Shown here: one piece after another, positions 10,234-19,020 of the stretch
How the letters are laid out: every line of letters begins with the position of its first letter
How positions within the stretch are numbered: position 1 is the stretch's first letter
Assembly (NCBI RefSeq): GCF_009754915.1
Contig: NZ_WPIK01000003.1
Location: 62,001-126,000, forward strand
DNA from: Mucilaginibacter arboris
GTDB lineage: Bacteria > Bacteroidota > Bacteroidia > Sphingobacteriales > Sphingobacteriaceae
DNA: 64,000 nucleotides
Direction of reading: 5' to 3'
Made by a program: the position numbers and the translations under genes
The notes under the pieces: generated by a model
Database searches by the model: none
What the model saw: the letters and a program-made list of their open reading frames with translations, nothing else
What the model was told of the DNA's origin: nothing

Positions 10234-10268
10234 AAAGCCTTTCTGGTAATTTGCCAGGAAGGCTTTTT
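10234..10268 (+). terminator. Rho-independent terminator after tRNA-Arg
   Basis: AAAGCCTTTCTGG (10234-10246) pairs with CCAGGAAGGCTTT (10254-10266) with one G-T wobble and a seven-base loop, and the T-run continues into TTTTT. It separates the tRNA from adk, so adk probably needs its own promoter or read-through. Confidence 0.85.
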
Positions 10269-10281
10269 AAATGAAAATTAC

Positions 10282-10851
10282 ATGCTTAATTTAGTATTGT
10301 TTGGCCCTCCGGGTGCAGGAAAAGGTACACAATCTCAAAATTTGATTGACCATTACCACTTAGTGCATATTTCTACAGGTGATATTTTTCGGGCGCATAT
10401 TAAAAATCAAACAGCATTAGGACGTGAAGTAAGCCAGTTATTGGCCGACGGCAAACTTGTTCCGGATGATATTACCATTGCGATGCTGGAAGAAGAAGTT
10501 AAGAAAAACCCAGGTGCAAAAGGTTTTATTTTTGATGGCTTTCCGCGTACCGTGCCACAAGCAGAAGCATTAGACGTTTTTTTATCCAGCATAAACGAAA
10601 AAATTACAGCGGTAATTGCTTTGGATGTGACGCAGGAAGAGTTAACCCGACGAATTGCTGAACGTCATAAAATAACAAATCGACCTGATGATGAGGCCGA
10701 TAAACTTAAAAAACGTATCGACGAATATTTTACAAAAACGATACAGGTATTGCCTTATTACGAAGCGCAGGGCAAACTGGATAAGGTGAACGGAATCGGT
10801 AATATTGATACGATCTTTGCTGATTTACGCAAAGTAATTGACGCCCTATAA
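10282..10851 (+). CDS. adk: Adenylate kinase
   Basis: Interconverts ATP plus AMP and two ADP. The 189-residue protein begins MLNLVLFGPPGAGKGTQ, with the P-loop at residues 8-15. The AMP-binding region (STGDIFRAHIK) and FDGFPRTVPQAEAL follow. The LID is the short, zinc-free type (RIAERHKITNRPDD). The frame is open from 10201, but that stretch is tRNA sequence and its terminator, so the start at 10282 is correct. Confidence 0.97.
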   Translation: MLNLVLFGPPGAGKGTQSQNLIDHYHLVHISTGDIFRAHIKNQTALGREVSQLLADGKLVPDDITIAMLEEEVKKNPGAKGFIFDGFPRTVPQAEALDVFLSSINEKITAVIALDVTQEELTRRIAERHKITNRPDDEADKLKKRIDEYFTKTIQVLPYYEAQGKLDKVNGIGNIDTIFADLRKVIDAL

Positions 10852-10870
10852 GACTGACTTAATTTTATTT

Positions 10871-10883
10871 GATAAAAGAAGCA
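10871..10883. repeat. Dispersed motif just upstream of the adk terminator
   Basis: GATAAAAGAAGCA lies between the adk stop and the terminator stem. Its last three bases (GCA) are also the first bases of the stem. Confidence 0.7.
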
Positions 10884-10910
10884 GCAAAAATCATCTTTGC
10901 TGCTTTTATT
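10881..10910 (+). terminator. Rho-independent terminator after adk
   Basis: GCAGCAAA (10881-10888) pairs with TTTGCTGC (10896-10903) across a seven-base loop and is followed by TTTTATT. It overlaps the end of the dispersed motif at 10871-10883. Confidence 0.8.
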
Positions 10911-10962
10911 GTATATAAAAATACAACATCCCGCAAACTCCAGCAGCTAAGTTTGTTCTACT

Positions 10963-11011
10963 TTAACCATTAACCATTAACCATTAACCATTAACCATTA
11001 ACCATTAACCA
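10963..11011. repeat. Seven tandem copies of TTAACCA abutting the obgE start
   Basis: Seven perfect heptamers fill 10963-11011, ending one base before the obgE ATG at 11013. They therefore occupy the whole ribosome-binding and spacer region. Copy-number change would alter the distance between any promoter and the start codon. Confidence 0.95.
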
Positions 11012-11012
11012 C

Positions 11013-12011
11013 ATGTCCCAGGGTTCTAATTTTGTCGATTACGTAAAAATCTGTTGCCGGTCTGGTAACGGTGGTGCTGGTTCTGCACATTTACATCGGG
11101 ACAAACATACAGCAACAGGCGGACCAGACGGAGGAGATGGCGGACGTGGCGGACATATTATTGTAAAAGGAAACGCCCAGTTGTGGACAATGCTTCACCT
11201 TAAATTCCGAAAACATGTTATTGCTGAAAGCGGCGGATCAGGTGGGAGTTCAACAAGTACCGGCAAAAGCGGGAAAGATGAAATTTTAGAAGTTCCGTTG
11301 GGAACTATAGCCAAAAATGCAGAAACAGGTGAAGTTTTATTCGAGATCACCAAAGATGGGGAAACCAAAATATTAACCGAAGGTGGCCGCGGCGGATTAG
11401 GAAACTGGCATTTTAAATCGGCCACCCAACAAACGCCACGTTTTGCACAACCCGGCGAACCGGGAAAGGAAGAATGGAACGTTTTGGAGCTGAAAGTATT
11501 GGCCGATGTAGGTTTGGTGGGTTTTCCGAATGCCGGAAAATCAACTTTATTATCCGTAGTAAGCGCAGCCAAACCGGAAATTGCTGATTATGCCTTTACT
11601 ACTTTGGTCCCAAACTTAGGAATTGTGGCTTATCGCGGTAATAAATCTTTTGTGATGGCCGATATTCCCGGAATTATTGAAGGCGCTTCTGCTGGAAAAG
11701 GATTGGGTTTCCGTTTCCTTCGGCACATTGAGCGTAATTCTGTATTGCTTTTTATGATTCCTGCGGATACAAATCGCACTTTAACCCAGGAATACGAAAT
11801 TTTACTGAACGAGCTGCAGGAATACAATCCGGAACTGATGCAGAAACCCCGCGTTCTGGCAGTTACTAAAGCTGATTTGTTGGATGAAGAACTGCAACAG
11901 GAGATGAAAAGCGAATTGCCCAAAAATATTCCTGCTGTTTTTATTTCTTCCGTTCAGCAAAAAGGTTTGATGGAGTTGAAGGATTTGCTTTGGAAAGCGA
12001 TAAACAGTTAA
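11013..12011 (+). CDS. obgE: GTPase Obg/CgtA
   Basis: Ribosome-associated GTPase of 332 residues. It has an N-terminal glycine-rich Obg fold ([28 protein letters not shown]) and a GTPase domain with G1 GFPNAGKST near residue 170, G2 around FTTLVPNLG and G3 DIPGIIEGA. The G4 motif reads TKAD (AVTKADLL). The variable C-terminal extension is absent, as is common. Its 5' flank is a heptamer tandem repeat. Confidence 0.96.
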   Translation: MSQGSNFVDYVKICCRSGNGGAGSAHLHRDKHTATGGPDGGDGGRGGHIIVKGNAQLWTMLHLKFRKHVIAESGGSGGSSTSTGKSGKDEILEVPLGTIAKNAETGEVLFEITKDGETKILTEGGRGGLGNWHFKSATQQTPRFAQPGEPGKEEWNVLELKVLADVGLVGFPNAGKSTLLSVVSAAKPEIADYAFTTLVPNLGIVAYRGNKSFVMADIPGIIEGASAGKGLGFRFLRHIERNSVLLFMIPADTNRTLTQEYEILLNELQEYNPELMQKPRVLAVTKADLLDEELQQEMKSELPKNIPAVFISSVQQKGLMELKDLLWKAINS

Positions 12012-12026
12012 GATGCTGTTTTTATC
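12012..12026. repeat. Sister motif GATGCTGTTTTTATC between convergent genes
   Basis: A TGCTGTTTTTA-type copy, followed by CAACCTAAAAAC, occupies the 26-nt gap between the convergent obgE and acetyltransferase genes. It could form a short shared hairpin. Confidence 0.6.
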
Positions 12027-12037
12027 AACCTAAAAAC

Positions 12038-12604
12038 TCAATCTTCAATTTGTCTTTTTCTAACCTTTACCGCAGGGTTTCCCTGGTAAACAAAATATGC
12101 TTCCATGTTTTTGGTAGCGATGCTTCCGGCAGCTAAAACCGCATGTTCATCAGCATAAACATTCGGACAAACTATTGCTTTTGCGCCAATCCAAACACCA
12201 TTTGCCAAAAAAATCCCACCGGTAATTAGATCAAAGTTTTTTTTAGAATAATTATGATTGCCGGTAAGCAGCACTGCACCTTGCGACAAGCAAACATTTG
12301 CACCAAATTTTACCGGAACCAAGTTGTCGATCCAAACTTCTTCCCCAATCCAGCTAAAATCGCCAACGGTTAAAAACCAGGGGAATTTAATATTGAGCCG
12401 ATGCCTGACTACAACGTTTTTTCCAATTTTCGAACCAAACATCCGCAGTAAAAAAACTTTGAAACCTGAAGATGGGAAAAAAGAAGTTTTAAAAATAATT
12501 GCACTGATGTAGAACCACAAAATACGTTTCAACCAATTTGCCCCCGGCTGATAATTGTGGTTTTGATATTCTGCTAAATTTGTTTTTCCAATCATCTTTG
12601 CCAT
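12038..12604 (-). CDS. WcaF-like colanic acid-type acetyltransferase
   Basis: A left-handed beta-helix acyltransferase of 188 residues, with an N-terminal hydrophobic segment (LKRILWFYISAIIF) and hexapeptide turns from about residue 60 (IGKNVVVRHRLNIKFP, VGDFSWIGEEVWID, GVWIGAKAIVCPNV). It resembles WcaF, which O-acetylates exopolysaccharide precursors. The donor should be acetyl-CoA; the acceptor is unknown. It is the last gene of the minus-strand polysaccharide cluster and overlaps the end of the glycosyltransferase-exosortase gene by 13 nt. Confidence 0.85.
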   Translation of the reverse strand: MAKMIGKTNLAEYQNHNYQPGANWLKRILWFYISAIIFKTSFFPSSGFKVFLLRMFGSKIGKNVVVRHRLNIKFPWFLTVGDFSWIGEEVWIDNLVPVKFGANVCLSQGAVLLTGNHNYSKKNFDLITGGIFLANGVWIGAKAIVCPNVYADEHAVLAAGSIATKNMEAYFVYQGNPAVKVRKRQIED

Positions 12605-14010
12605 GCTTCTTTTATCGTACTTTTTTCTATAAAGAAGTATAATGTTAGGGCAATTAATACATAAATTATCCCGTTAAAAACAGTATGGTGGTTAATCCTG
12701 TCCATTTCTTCGCCTTTCCAATATAAAGCAAGCAGCATAAAACGTAAAATGTTAAGTAATTGAAACCCAATTATACAACCAATCCAAAGTTGTATCCTGG
12801 ATTTGATTTTTGTTGGAAAAGTTAGGGCAAATGCAGTTAAAAAACTCATCACGCCCAAACCCAAACAATCATACGCAAGGTTAATTTTGTTGTAACCAAC
12901 AGCCATCAGCGAGTAACTATTGATTTTGGTTTGATATCCGAATAATTGCAAACCTGCCGAACTGCTATCGAGCAAAAAGTTGCGGAGCCATTGGATATAG
13001 TTAAAATGCTGCGATAAAAAAGCATTGTAATTTCCGCCTGGTTGCATTAAACCGTTATAAAAAAGGTTGGACCCATAGAAAATTGCAAATAAGAACAAAA
13101 AATGAAAGGCGAATTTAATTGCTGGTTTCTGAGATGAAATTTGTTTAATTTTTTGATTTGGTTCCTGCTTCTGCATCAATTCATCTATTTTTACATCTAC
13201 CATCAGCCTGAACCAAAATCCTTGTAAAAAATGAAAGATAATGCCTTTTTTACCGTCCAAAAATCCGCGTTGAATAATTAGCCGGTAAAAGAAGTATATC
13301 AGCGGGCGCCAGTAGCGAGGTAATTTCCACCAGATATTTTTTAGCCAGGCTGTTCTTTCATCGGGCGTTCCTCCAAACTTTGGTTTTAAAGTTTGCTGCC
13401 TGATTTTTTGCATACGTTCTACTTCTTCAAAAGCTAATAAATCACTGTAATTGTTATGTTTATCGATCCAAAATCTGATCTGGTTTTCTTTTAAATTTTC
13501 TTCGCGGAGATAGCCATCTTTCCAAATAACCGTTTTGCCGGGCGCAATAAAACGATGGTCCATATTCTCGTTCAGATCAGAAAAACCAACATCATACCGG
13601 AACATTTTTAACTGATAAAACGGATAATAACCGCCATGCTTGATCCAACTTCCCTTAAAATAATTTTTTCGGTTGAAGTAGATGCCATTTACTTCGGAAA
13701 ATTGCTGCTCCTCAAAATTTTGCAGCCGTAAAAGAAGCTCCGGAGAAACCTGCTGATCGGCATCCAGACAAATTACCCAAGGTGTTTTGATGTCGAAATT
13801 TTTAAGTGCAAAGTCCCATTGTTTAGGATGGTTTTTGAAAGGATGAGAAGCGGTAACAATATCAAACTGTTTACAAATAGTTAAAGTTGCATCTGTACTT
13901 CCTGAATCCAAAATAAAAACAGGTGCATTTAAAGTTTGGATAGATTGCAGCAAGCGCGGCAAATGTACTTCTTCATTAAAAGTAAGAATGATGAAAGAAT
14001 ACGGCCTCAT
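12592..14010 (-). CDS. Glycosyltransferase family 2 fused to an exosortase (XrtY-like)
   Basis: Residues 1 to about 260 form a GT2 domain (YSFIILTFNEEVHLPRLLQS, ILDSGSTDATL, CLDADQQV) like WaaE/KdtX-type sugar transferases. After a polar linker, residues about 300-470 are a multi-pass membrane domain with the exosortase/archaeosortase triad: Cys in AYDCLGLGVMSF, Arg in LLNILRFMLLALYW and His in NHHTVFNGIIY. Exosortases are transpeptidase-like membrane enzymes tied to exopolysaccharide loci. The start at 14010 is preferred over 14034 because the latter overlaps the upstream gene and lacks family similarity. The extreme C-terminus (IKEAW) is encoded by a dispersed motif (12603-12616). Confidence 0.88.
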   Translation of the reverse strand: MRPYSFIILTFNEEVHLPRLLQSIQTLNAPVFILDSGSTDATLTICKQFDIVTASHPFKNHPKQWDFALKNFDIKTPWVICLDADQQVSPELLLRLQNFEEQQFSEVNGIYFNRKNYFKGSWIKHGGYYPFYQLKMFRYDVGFSDLNENMDHRFIAPGKTVIWKDGYLREENLKENQIRFWIDKHNNYSDLLAFEEVERMQKIRQQTLKPKFGGTPDERTAWLKNIWWKLPRYWRPLIYFFYRLIIQRGFLDGKKGIIFHFLQGFWFRLMVDVKIDELMQKQEPNQKIKQISSQKPAIKFAFHFLFLFAIFYGSNLFYNGLMQPGGNYNAFLSQHFNYIQWLRNFLLDSSSAGLQLFGYQTKINSYSLMAVGYNKINLAYDCLGLGVMSFLTAFALTFPTKIKSRIQLWIGCIIGFQLLNILRFMLLALYWKGEEMDRINHHTVFNGIIYVLIALTLYFFIEKSTIKEAWQR

Positions 14011-14020
14011 TTTATAGTGA

Positions 14021-15172
14021 TTAAGCAGTTGCAATTACTGCCTGATATAACTCCAAATACTGTTTAACCAACTGCCCGTCCGCAAAATCCTGTCGGATTT
14101 GCTTTGGAGATTGCAAGCGAATTTCATCAAGCCATTGTCGGTTACTGTTAATTTTTATCAATTGCTCCTTAAGCATTTTTGGCTGGTTATCAAACGTCCA
14201 ACCTAAATAATTACGGTTAACATAAGCTGCCAGCCCGACATTGCTGCTGATTAAAACTGCAGTTCCAACAGCCAAAGATTCGATTACCACATTGCCAAAG
14301 TTTTCGTTATACGAAGGAAGGACTAGCAAATCATGTGCTTGCAATACGTTGAATTTATTTTCGTATTCCTGAAATCCAATCCAACTTACAAAAGCTTCCA
14401 TGCTTCTTTTATGCACTATTTTTTTGAGTGAGTTGATGTATTCCGGTTCGCCGGTCCCGGCAATCGTTAATAAGTAAGGAAAGCTGATTTTATCCAAAGC
14501 TTCCAGCAAAATTTCTAAGCCTTTTTTAGCTTCTATCCTCGATAAGAAAAGCAGTTTCAGTAGAGTAGTTTTATCAGTTGAAACTTGTTGGGGAAGTTCT
14601 GGAAGACTGATAAAATTAGGGATTATTTTAATCTGTTTTGGATGAACGAGGCTGAGAATTTCCTGTTTTTCCTGCTCACTTGTAACGTGGAAACAGCAGT
14701 TGGCAAGTAATTTTTTGCCTGCTAAAAAATGCATCCATTTTTTAACCAGATGATGTTTATTGCCGAAAGAATAACTGCTTAATGTTCCTCTGGGCGATAA
14801 AACAACCGGCACTTTTTTAATTTGTGCGATCAGGCAAGCCAAAACAGAAACCAGGTTCCACCAGGCATGAATATGGATAACCAAAGGTTCATCTGTTTTT
14901 TTAATTGCTAAAAAAAGATGTTTTAACAAGGCTGGAGAAAAATGAGAATGATCTTTGGTAAGCCGTTTAAAAAAGCGGACTGCCACGCCTTCAATCCAAG
15001 TTATTGCTCCCGCAGTAAAAGAAAGTTCTGATTTACCGTTGGCTAATGTGGTTAATACTTCCACTTGCAAACCGCTTTTAACCAGTTCTTCGCTTAGTTT
15101 AGAAACAGACATGGTTGGCCCGCCGTAAACTACAGCAGGTTTATAAGATGCACTGATCTGGATAATTTTCAA
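14021..15172 (-). CDS. Glycosyltransferase family 4 (exosortase-locus type)
   Basis: A 383-residue GT-B enzyme. The N-terminal SASYKPAVVYGGPTMSVSKLSEEL loop binds the acceptor side, and the C-terminal domain holds LLFLSRIEAKKGLEILLEAL and the E-x7-E motif in PSYNENFGNVVIESLAVG. The N-terminus resembles the XrtY-associated glycosyltransferase described in Sphingobacteriaceae, which fits the adjacent exosortase fusion; that match is from memory. It overlaps the Wzy-like gene by 4 nt and lies 10 nt before the fusion gene. Confidence 0.85.
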   Translation of the reverse strand: MKIIQISASYKPAVVYGGPTMSVSKLSEELVKSGLQVEVLTTLANGKSELSFTAGAITWIEGVAVRFFKRLTKDHSHFSPALLKHLFLAIKKTDEPLVIHIHAWWNLVSVLACLIAQIKKVPVVLSPRGTLSSYSFGNKHHLVKKWMHFLAGKKLLANCCFHVTSEQEKQEILSLVHPKQIKIIPNFISLPELPQQVSTDKTTLLKLLFLSRIEAKKGLEILLEALDKISFPYLLTIAGTGEPEYINSLKKIVHKRSMEAFVSWIGFQEYENKFNVLQAHDLLVLPSYNENFGNVVIESLAVGTAVLISSNVGLAAYVNRNYLGWTFDNQPKMLKEQLIKINSNRQWLDEIRLQSPKQIRQDFADGQLVKQYLELYQAVIATA

Positions 15173-16578
15173 TCGGCTTTTTTAAGGATACGGATGATAA
15201 ACAAGAACCGGGCAATGAGCAGCATGGTGATGTAACTCCAGAAAACAGAGTTTAGCAAAAATTCAAAACTCAGGCCGCGCCATAAAAACTGGAACAAACC
15301 CGAATAAATTAAAGCTGTACCTAAAATATATCCGCCAAAAAGGCTTTCTGCTTTTAACGCAATAAGCTGGGCAACAACGCCATATAGAAATAAAATCAGG
15401 AAAATGCCAATTCCGCCTTCAAACAGATAAGCATCGGCAATCAGCGCAGGTTTGGCAGAAACGTTCATTCCTTCAGCAGCGATTCCGGCATTGTAAACAC
15501 GTTTCATCACCAGATCTTCTGTGTTTGGTTTGTTTGGCCAAAATACACGTGGTATTAAAGATTGAACAGATTGGCTGATCATTTTCATTTCATAAAAATC
15601 AACAGTTTTAGGAGTGGTTTGAAGATATTTGATGAGCATATCAATCTCACTCAACCTGAACACCAAAAAGCCCCAGTTGCTGTATTTTACTTCTTCTGAG
15701 TTATCAAAAGCAGCGTTTAAAGCAATTTTTGAAGCTGCTTCGGCAGAAAGGTTTCCCGACCAGGCGTTTTGCCTAAAAACCTGGTTGTAGGTTGGCAAAA
15801 CCATAAAAATAAGCAGGAGCAAGGGCACAAAAATAAAGGTTACGGTACGTTTATAAACCGGATAAAGGAAAATAGCCAGTACCAGCAAGCTTACTATAAT
15901 AGGTTCTTTATATCCTGATAAAAACGATTTGTAAAAATTAAACAAAAAAAGAACGCCCGAAATAATAATGTTAGGCAATTGCTGAAGCGGAATGGCAAAA
16001 GCCAGCGCCAGGGTTGCTGCAATAAAGCTTAAAGCGGTAAATTGTGTAGAAACCTGCTCTAAACCGGGAACAAAAGCAAAAAAAGCCGAAACCAGAACCG
16101 TAATAACAGCGATGTAAAGCAGCAGATCGGCAAGGTTAACCGTTTGTAAAATATACTTTTTTTTAACCGGATAATTCATAAAAAGCAAAATACCGGAAAC
16201 AAAAACAGCATGGCCGAGGCAGTAATAACGCTGACATTGCGCAATCAGGATTAGTTTTTTGGGATCGGGTTTAAATAAGTGGTTTAACAGATGGAAGTTT
16301 TCATAACCAATTGTATCCAGGTAATAAAAAATGGTAGAGCAGCACATATAACCGGCAAAAATTAATTGCGTTAAAAATAGTGGCCGCATTAATTGTTCGC
16401 CCAAATTCCGGTCGGCTGGTATTGGTTTAACCCATCCGGTCATGGTTATTAAAAAGATAAAAAACGACCCGGACCAGGCAACCAAATAGGAACTTTGAGG
16501 AAAAGAGCTTAAAATCCAGGAAAATATCCAGGGAAGATAAAGCACAAAAAATCTTTCAATACGGATTGGATTACGCAT
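15169..16578 (-). CDS. Wzy-like polysaccharide polymerase, integral membrane protein
   Basis: A 469-residue, highly hydrophobic protein with about ten to twelve membrane segments (for example IFSWILSSFPQSSYLVAWSG and TVTFIFVPLLLLIFMVLPTY) and a large extracytoplasmic loop around residues 270-370 carrying VFWPNKPNTEDLVMKRVYN. Topology and position next to an exosortase suggest the exosortase-Y-associated Wzy-like family, which should polymerise lipid-linked repeat units. Sequence motifs of Wzy proteins are weak, so the call rests on topology and context. Confidence 0.75.
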   Translation of the reverse strand: MRNPIRIERFFVLYLPWIFSWILSSFPQSSYLVAWSGSFFIFLITMTGWVKPIPADRNLGEQLMRPLFLTQLIFAGYMCCSTIFYYLDTIGYENFHLLNHLFKPDPKKLILIAQCQRYYCLGHAVFVSGILLFMNYPVKKKYILQTVNLADLLLYIAVITVLVSAFFAFVPGLEQVSTQFTALSFIAATLALAFAIPLQQLPNIIISGVLFLFNFYKSFLSGYKEPIIVSLLVLAIFLYPVYKRTVTFIFVPLLLLIFMVLPTYNQVFRQNAWSGNLSAEAASKIALNAAFDNSEEVKYSNWGFLVFRLSEIDMLIKYLQTTPKTVDFYEMKMISQSVQSLIPRVFWPNKPNTEDLVMKRVYNAGIAAEGMNVSAKPALIADAYLFEGGIGIFLILFLYGVVAQLIALKAESLFGGYILGTALIYSGLFQFLWRGLSFEFLLNSVFWSYITMLLIARFLFIIRILKKAD

Positions 16579-17731
16579 ATGCTACTATTTTTTCCTGCAT
16601 GGCCTTTACCGCGTTTATAAAATTCCAGTTTTTAATGATCTGGGCAGAAGCTTGTCCGTATTGCTTCAGTAAAGCTTTATCCTGACATAAAAACTGTAGT
16701 TTTTGGGTTAAATCATCTGCATTTCCCGATTGAAAAATTGCGCCGTTTTCCTCTTCCAAAACTAAATCTGCTGCACAGCCAACTTTATCAGAAACTAAAA
16801 CTGCTTTTCCGCAAGCCATGGCTTCGTTTACGGCCAAGCCCCAGGTTTCGCTGTTCGAAGAAAGGCAAAACAAATCGCAGGATTGATAAATAAATGGCAT
16901 AGCAGACTGGTTCTGAAAATCCAGAAAATGAATGTTCGATGCTGTTTTTAGCAACCTTTTTTTTGCCTGCAGTTTTTTTTCCAGCGGCCCGTTTCCAACT
17001 AACAGCAAATGTGTATTTTGCTGGTTTAATCTTTCTAATCCTTCCAGTAGTAAAGCTGCATTTTTCACAGCTTCGAACTTTCCGGCAAAAAGGATTAAAA
17101 TACCTTCATCTTCAATTCCAAGTTTTTGTCGAAGTGATGCTGCTTCTGCTGATCGATCTTCTGCAAACCTCTCATTATCAATAGCGTGAGGAGCAAAAGT
17201 AAGCTGATATGGCTTCAACCCAAACTTTTTAAAATAATCCTTATTGTTTTTGCCGACAAAAAAAGCATGATCAACCTGTTTATAAACCCATTTTAAAAAA
17301 AGGTTTTTTAAAGTAGCTTTCCATCCCGAAGGCCGGTTTAACAAAGTAGAATCACCGCGAAAAAAAACAGGGATTTTTCCTTTAAAATAGCAAATTGCTT
17401 TTAAATGGGCAAGATATGCCCAGCCGTAAACCAAAACGGCATCAGCTTTCCAGCTTTTAATTTCTTTGATCAGATCTGGGTTTTTAATCCCCAGGAAACG
17501 ATCAGAACCAGGATTTTTAGCTGTATTTTTTTGAAACTGGTACGGATAACCTTGCAGCAATGGAATATCCCAGCTAATGCTTCTGCCAAAACCAGGGTCT
17601 GTTTGTTTTAATCCGGCTTCTCCCAAAGTATAAAAAACCTTGATCTCTATTTTTTTTTGCTGATGCAGCAGGCTAAAAACAGGCGCATAATATTGAATAG
17701 GATGTGTGGTGATGATTGCCAGCCTTTTCAT
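16571..17731 (-). CDS. Glycosyltransferase family 4
   Basis: A 386-residue GT-B enzyme starting MKRLAIITTHPIQYYAPVFS. The donor-binding domain shows LILFAGKFEAVKNAALLLEGL and the E-x7-E signature in SNSETWGLAVNEAMACGKAV. It overlaps the Wzy-like gene by 8 nt and the next upstream gene by 4 nt, so translation is probably coupled. A sister-type dispersed motif (16938-16953) encodes LLKTAS inside it. Sugar specificity cannot be read. Confidence 0.85.
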   Translation of the reverse strand: MKRLAIITTHPIQYYAPVFSLLHQQKKIEIKVFYTLGEAGLKQTDPGFGRSISWDIPLLQGYPYQFQKNTAKNPGSDRFLGIKNPDLIKEIKSWKADAVLVYGWAYLAHLKAICYFKGKIPVFFRGDSTLLNRPSGWKATLKNLFLKWVYKQVDHAFFVGKNNKDYFKKFGLKPYQLTFAPHAIDNERFAEDRSAEAASLRQKLGIEDEGILILFAGKFEAVKNAALLLEGLERLNQQNTHLLLVGNGPLEKKLQAKKRLLKTASNIHFLDFQNQSAMPFIYQSCDLFCLSSNSETWGLAVNEAMACGKAVLVSDKVGCAADLVLEEENGAIFQSGNADDLTQKLQFLCQDKALLKQYGQASAQIIKNWNFINAVKAMQEKIVAYA

Positions 17732-19020
17732 CCTTTAACTATTGCTTCAAAAATTTCTACCTGCTTGCGCACCATTTGCCTTGCCGTAAATTCTTCAAAT
17801 GTTTTACGGTCAAGAGAATTTTTGGTTGTAGAAAATTTTGCCCAATGGTTTAAAGTTTCTCTGACTTGTTGTTTTGCCTTAACAGGATTGTCCGGGAAAG
17901 TAATAACAGAACTGTGCGGGGAACAAGAGCGGATAATTGGAACGGCGCTGCTTTGCTGATGAAAAATAGTCAGCAAAGGTTTTTGCGCCATTAAATAAGG
18001 ATAAATTTTTGAAGCCGTATATTGAGGATCATTGGAACCGGGAATAAACAAAGCATCGGCAGCAAGCAAAGTATTAATGGTGCTGTAAAAACCGATGCGA
18101 TCTGTAACTTCTGTAACCTGTTTTTCTACGCCGCATTTTATTGCGAGAGGAAATATAGTCTGTTTCGCTAATTCTTTGGGAGCATAACTCGTTCCGATAA
18201 AATAGAGATGAAGTTTGCTGAACACTTCCGCTTCATCCTGCAATGCTTCTTTTAAGGCATAAAAAAGTAGTTGAACTGCGGTTTGCATATCTGCACCTCC
18301 GCGGCCAACATAAACCACATTAAAATTATCGGAGTTGAATTGAATTGCCGGCGGACAAGTTGCTATGTTTTTTTCGGCTATCTCAAAATCTTTTTCAAAA
18401 GCGCCAAAAGGAATTACCGCAGCAGGTTTGTTTTTGAGCTGCGGATAACGCTGTTGTAAAGTATCGATATAAGCCGGAGAAACGCTGATTAAACCATCGC
18501 ATTTTTTCATGGCAATTGGTTCCAGATATTTGTGTAAACGATAGGAAAACCAGTATTTTGGCGGACGTTCTTCTTTTGGTTTATCCTGATAATAAGTTGA
18601 ATGCCACGCATCCTGCATATCAATTACATAAGGAACAGCAAAACGTTTTTTCCAGTAAGCGCCTAAAACGCAAACCGGAAACTCTGTTGTAGAAAAATAA
18701 ATCAGGTCGTATTTTTTTGCCGGTAAAAGAAGCATCACTTTTTTATGGTAGAACCAGAGCGAGCGTAAAGCCAAGCTTCCCAAACCGAATTTGGAAGTCC
18801 ACTTTTTAGAAAAAGCTTTAACCTGATGAACGATCACATTTTTCGGAACGCTTTGCAGCAGCAATTCATCTTTCGGTATTTCCGAATATTTTTCATCCAC
18901 ACAAACTACTTCTGCTTCCCAGCCAAAATCTTTAAAAAATGACAAGCTCATTCTAATCCTTTGGCTGTCAGCCAAATTAGAAGGAGGGAAATAAGGTGAA
19001 ATAATAAGAACGCGTTTCAA
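17728..19020 (-). CDS. Glycosyltransferase (GT-B, family 4-like)
   Basis: A 430-residue protein opening MKRVLIISPYFPPSNLADSQRIRMSL, the usual GT4 N-terminal strand and glycine-free acceptor loop. The mid-region holds YVIDMQDAWHSTYY and FNVVYVGRGGADMQTAVQLL. The classical E-x7-E motif is replaced by PQYTASKIYPYLMAQKPLL, a variant shared with the next gene upstream. It is translationally coupled to both neighbours by 4-nt overlaps. Two dispersed motifs lie inside (18243-18254 and 18724-18736). Confidence 0.8.
   Translation of the reverse strand: MKRVLIISPYFPPSNLADSQRIRMSLSFFKDFGWEAEVVCVDEKYSEIPKDELLLQSVPKNVIVHQVKAFSKKWTSKFGLGSLALRSLWFYHKKVMLLLPAKKYDLIYFSTTEFPVCVLGAYWKKRFAVPYVIDMQDAWHSTYYQDKPKEERPPKYWFSYRLHKYLEPIAMKKCDGLISVSPAYIDTLQQRYPQLKNKPAAVIPFGAFEKDFEIAEKNIATCPPAIQFNSDNFNVVYVGRGGADMQTAVQLLFYALKEALQDEAEVFSKLHLYFIGTSYAPKELAKQTIFPLAIKCGVEKQVTEVTDRIGFYSTINTLLAADALFIPGSNDPQYTASKIYPYLMAQKPLLTIFHQQSSAVPIIRSCSPHSSVITFPDNPVKAKQQVRETLNHWAKFSTTKNSLDRKTFEEFTARQMVRKQVEIFEAIVKG

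Noticed and set aside
10201-10281. Longer adk start from 10201
   Set aside because: The extension is the tRNA-Arg 3' half and its terminator; the adenylate kinase N-terminus begins at 10282.
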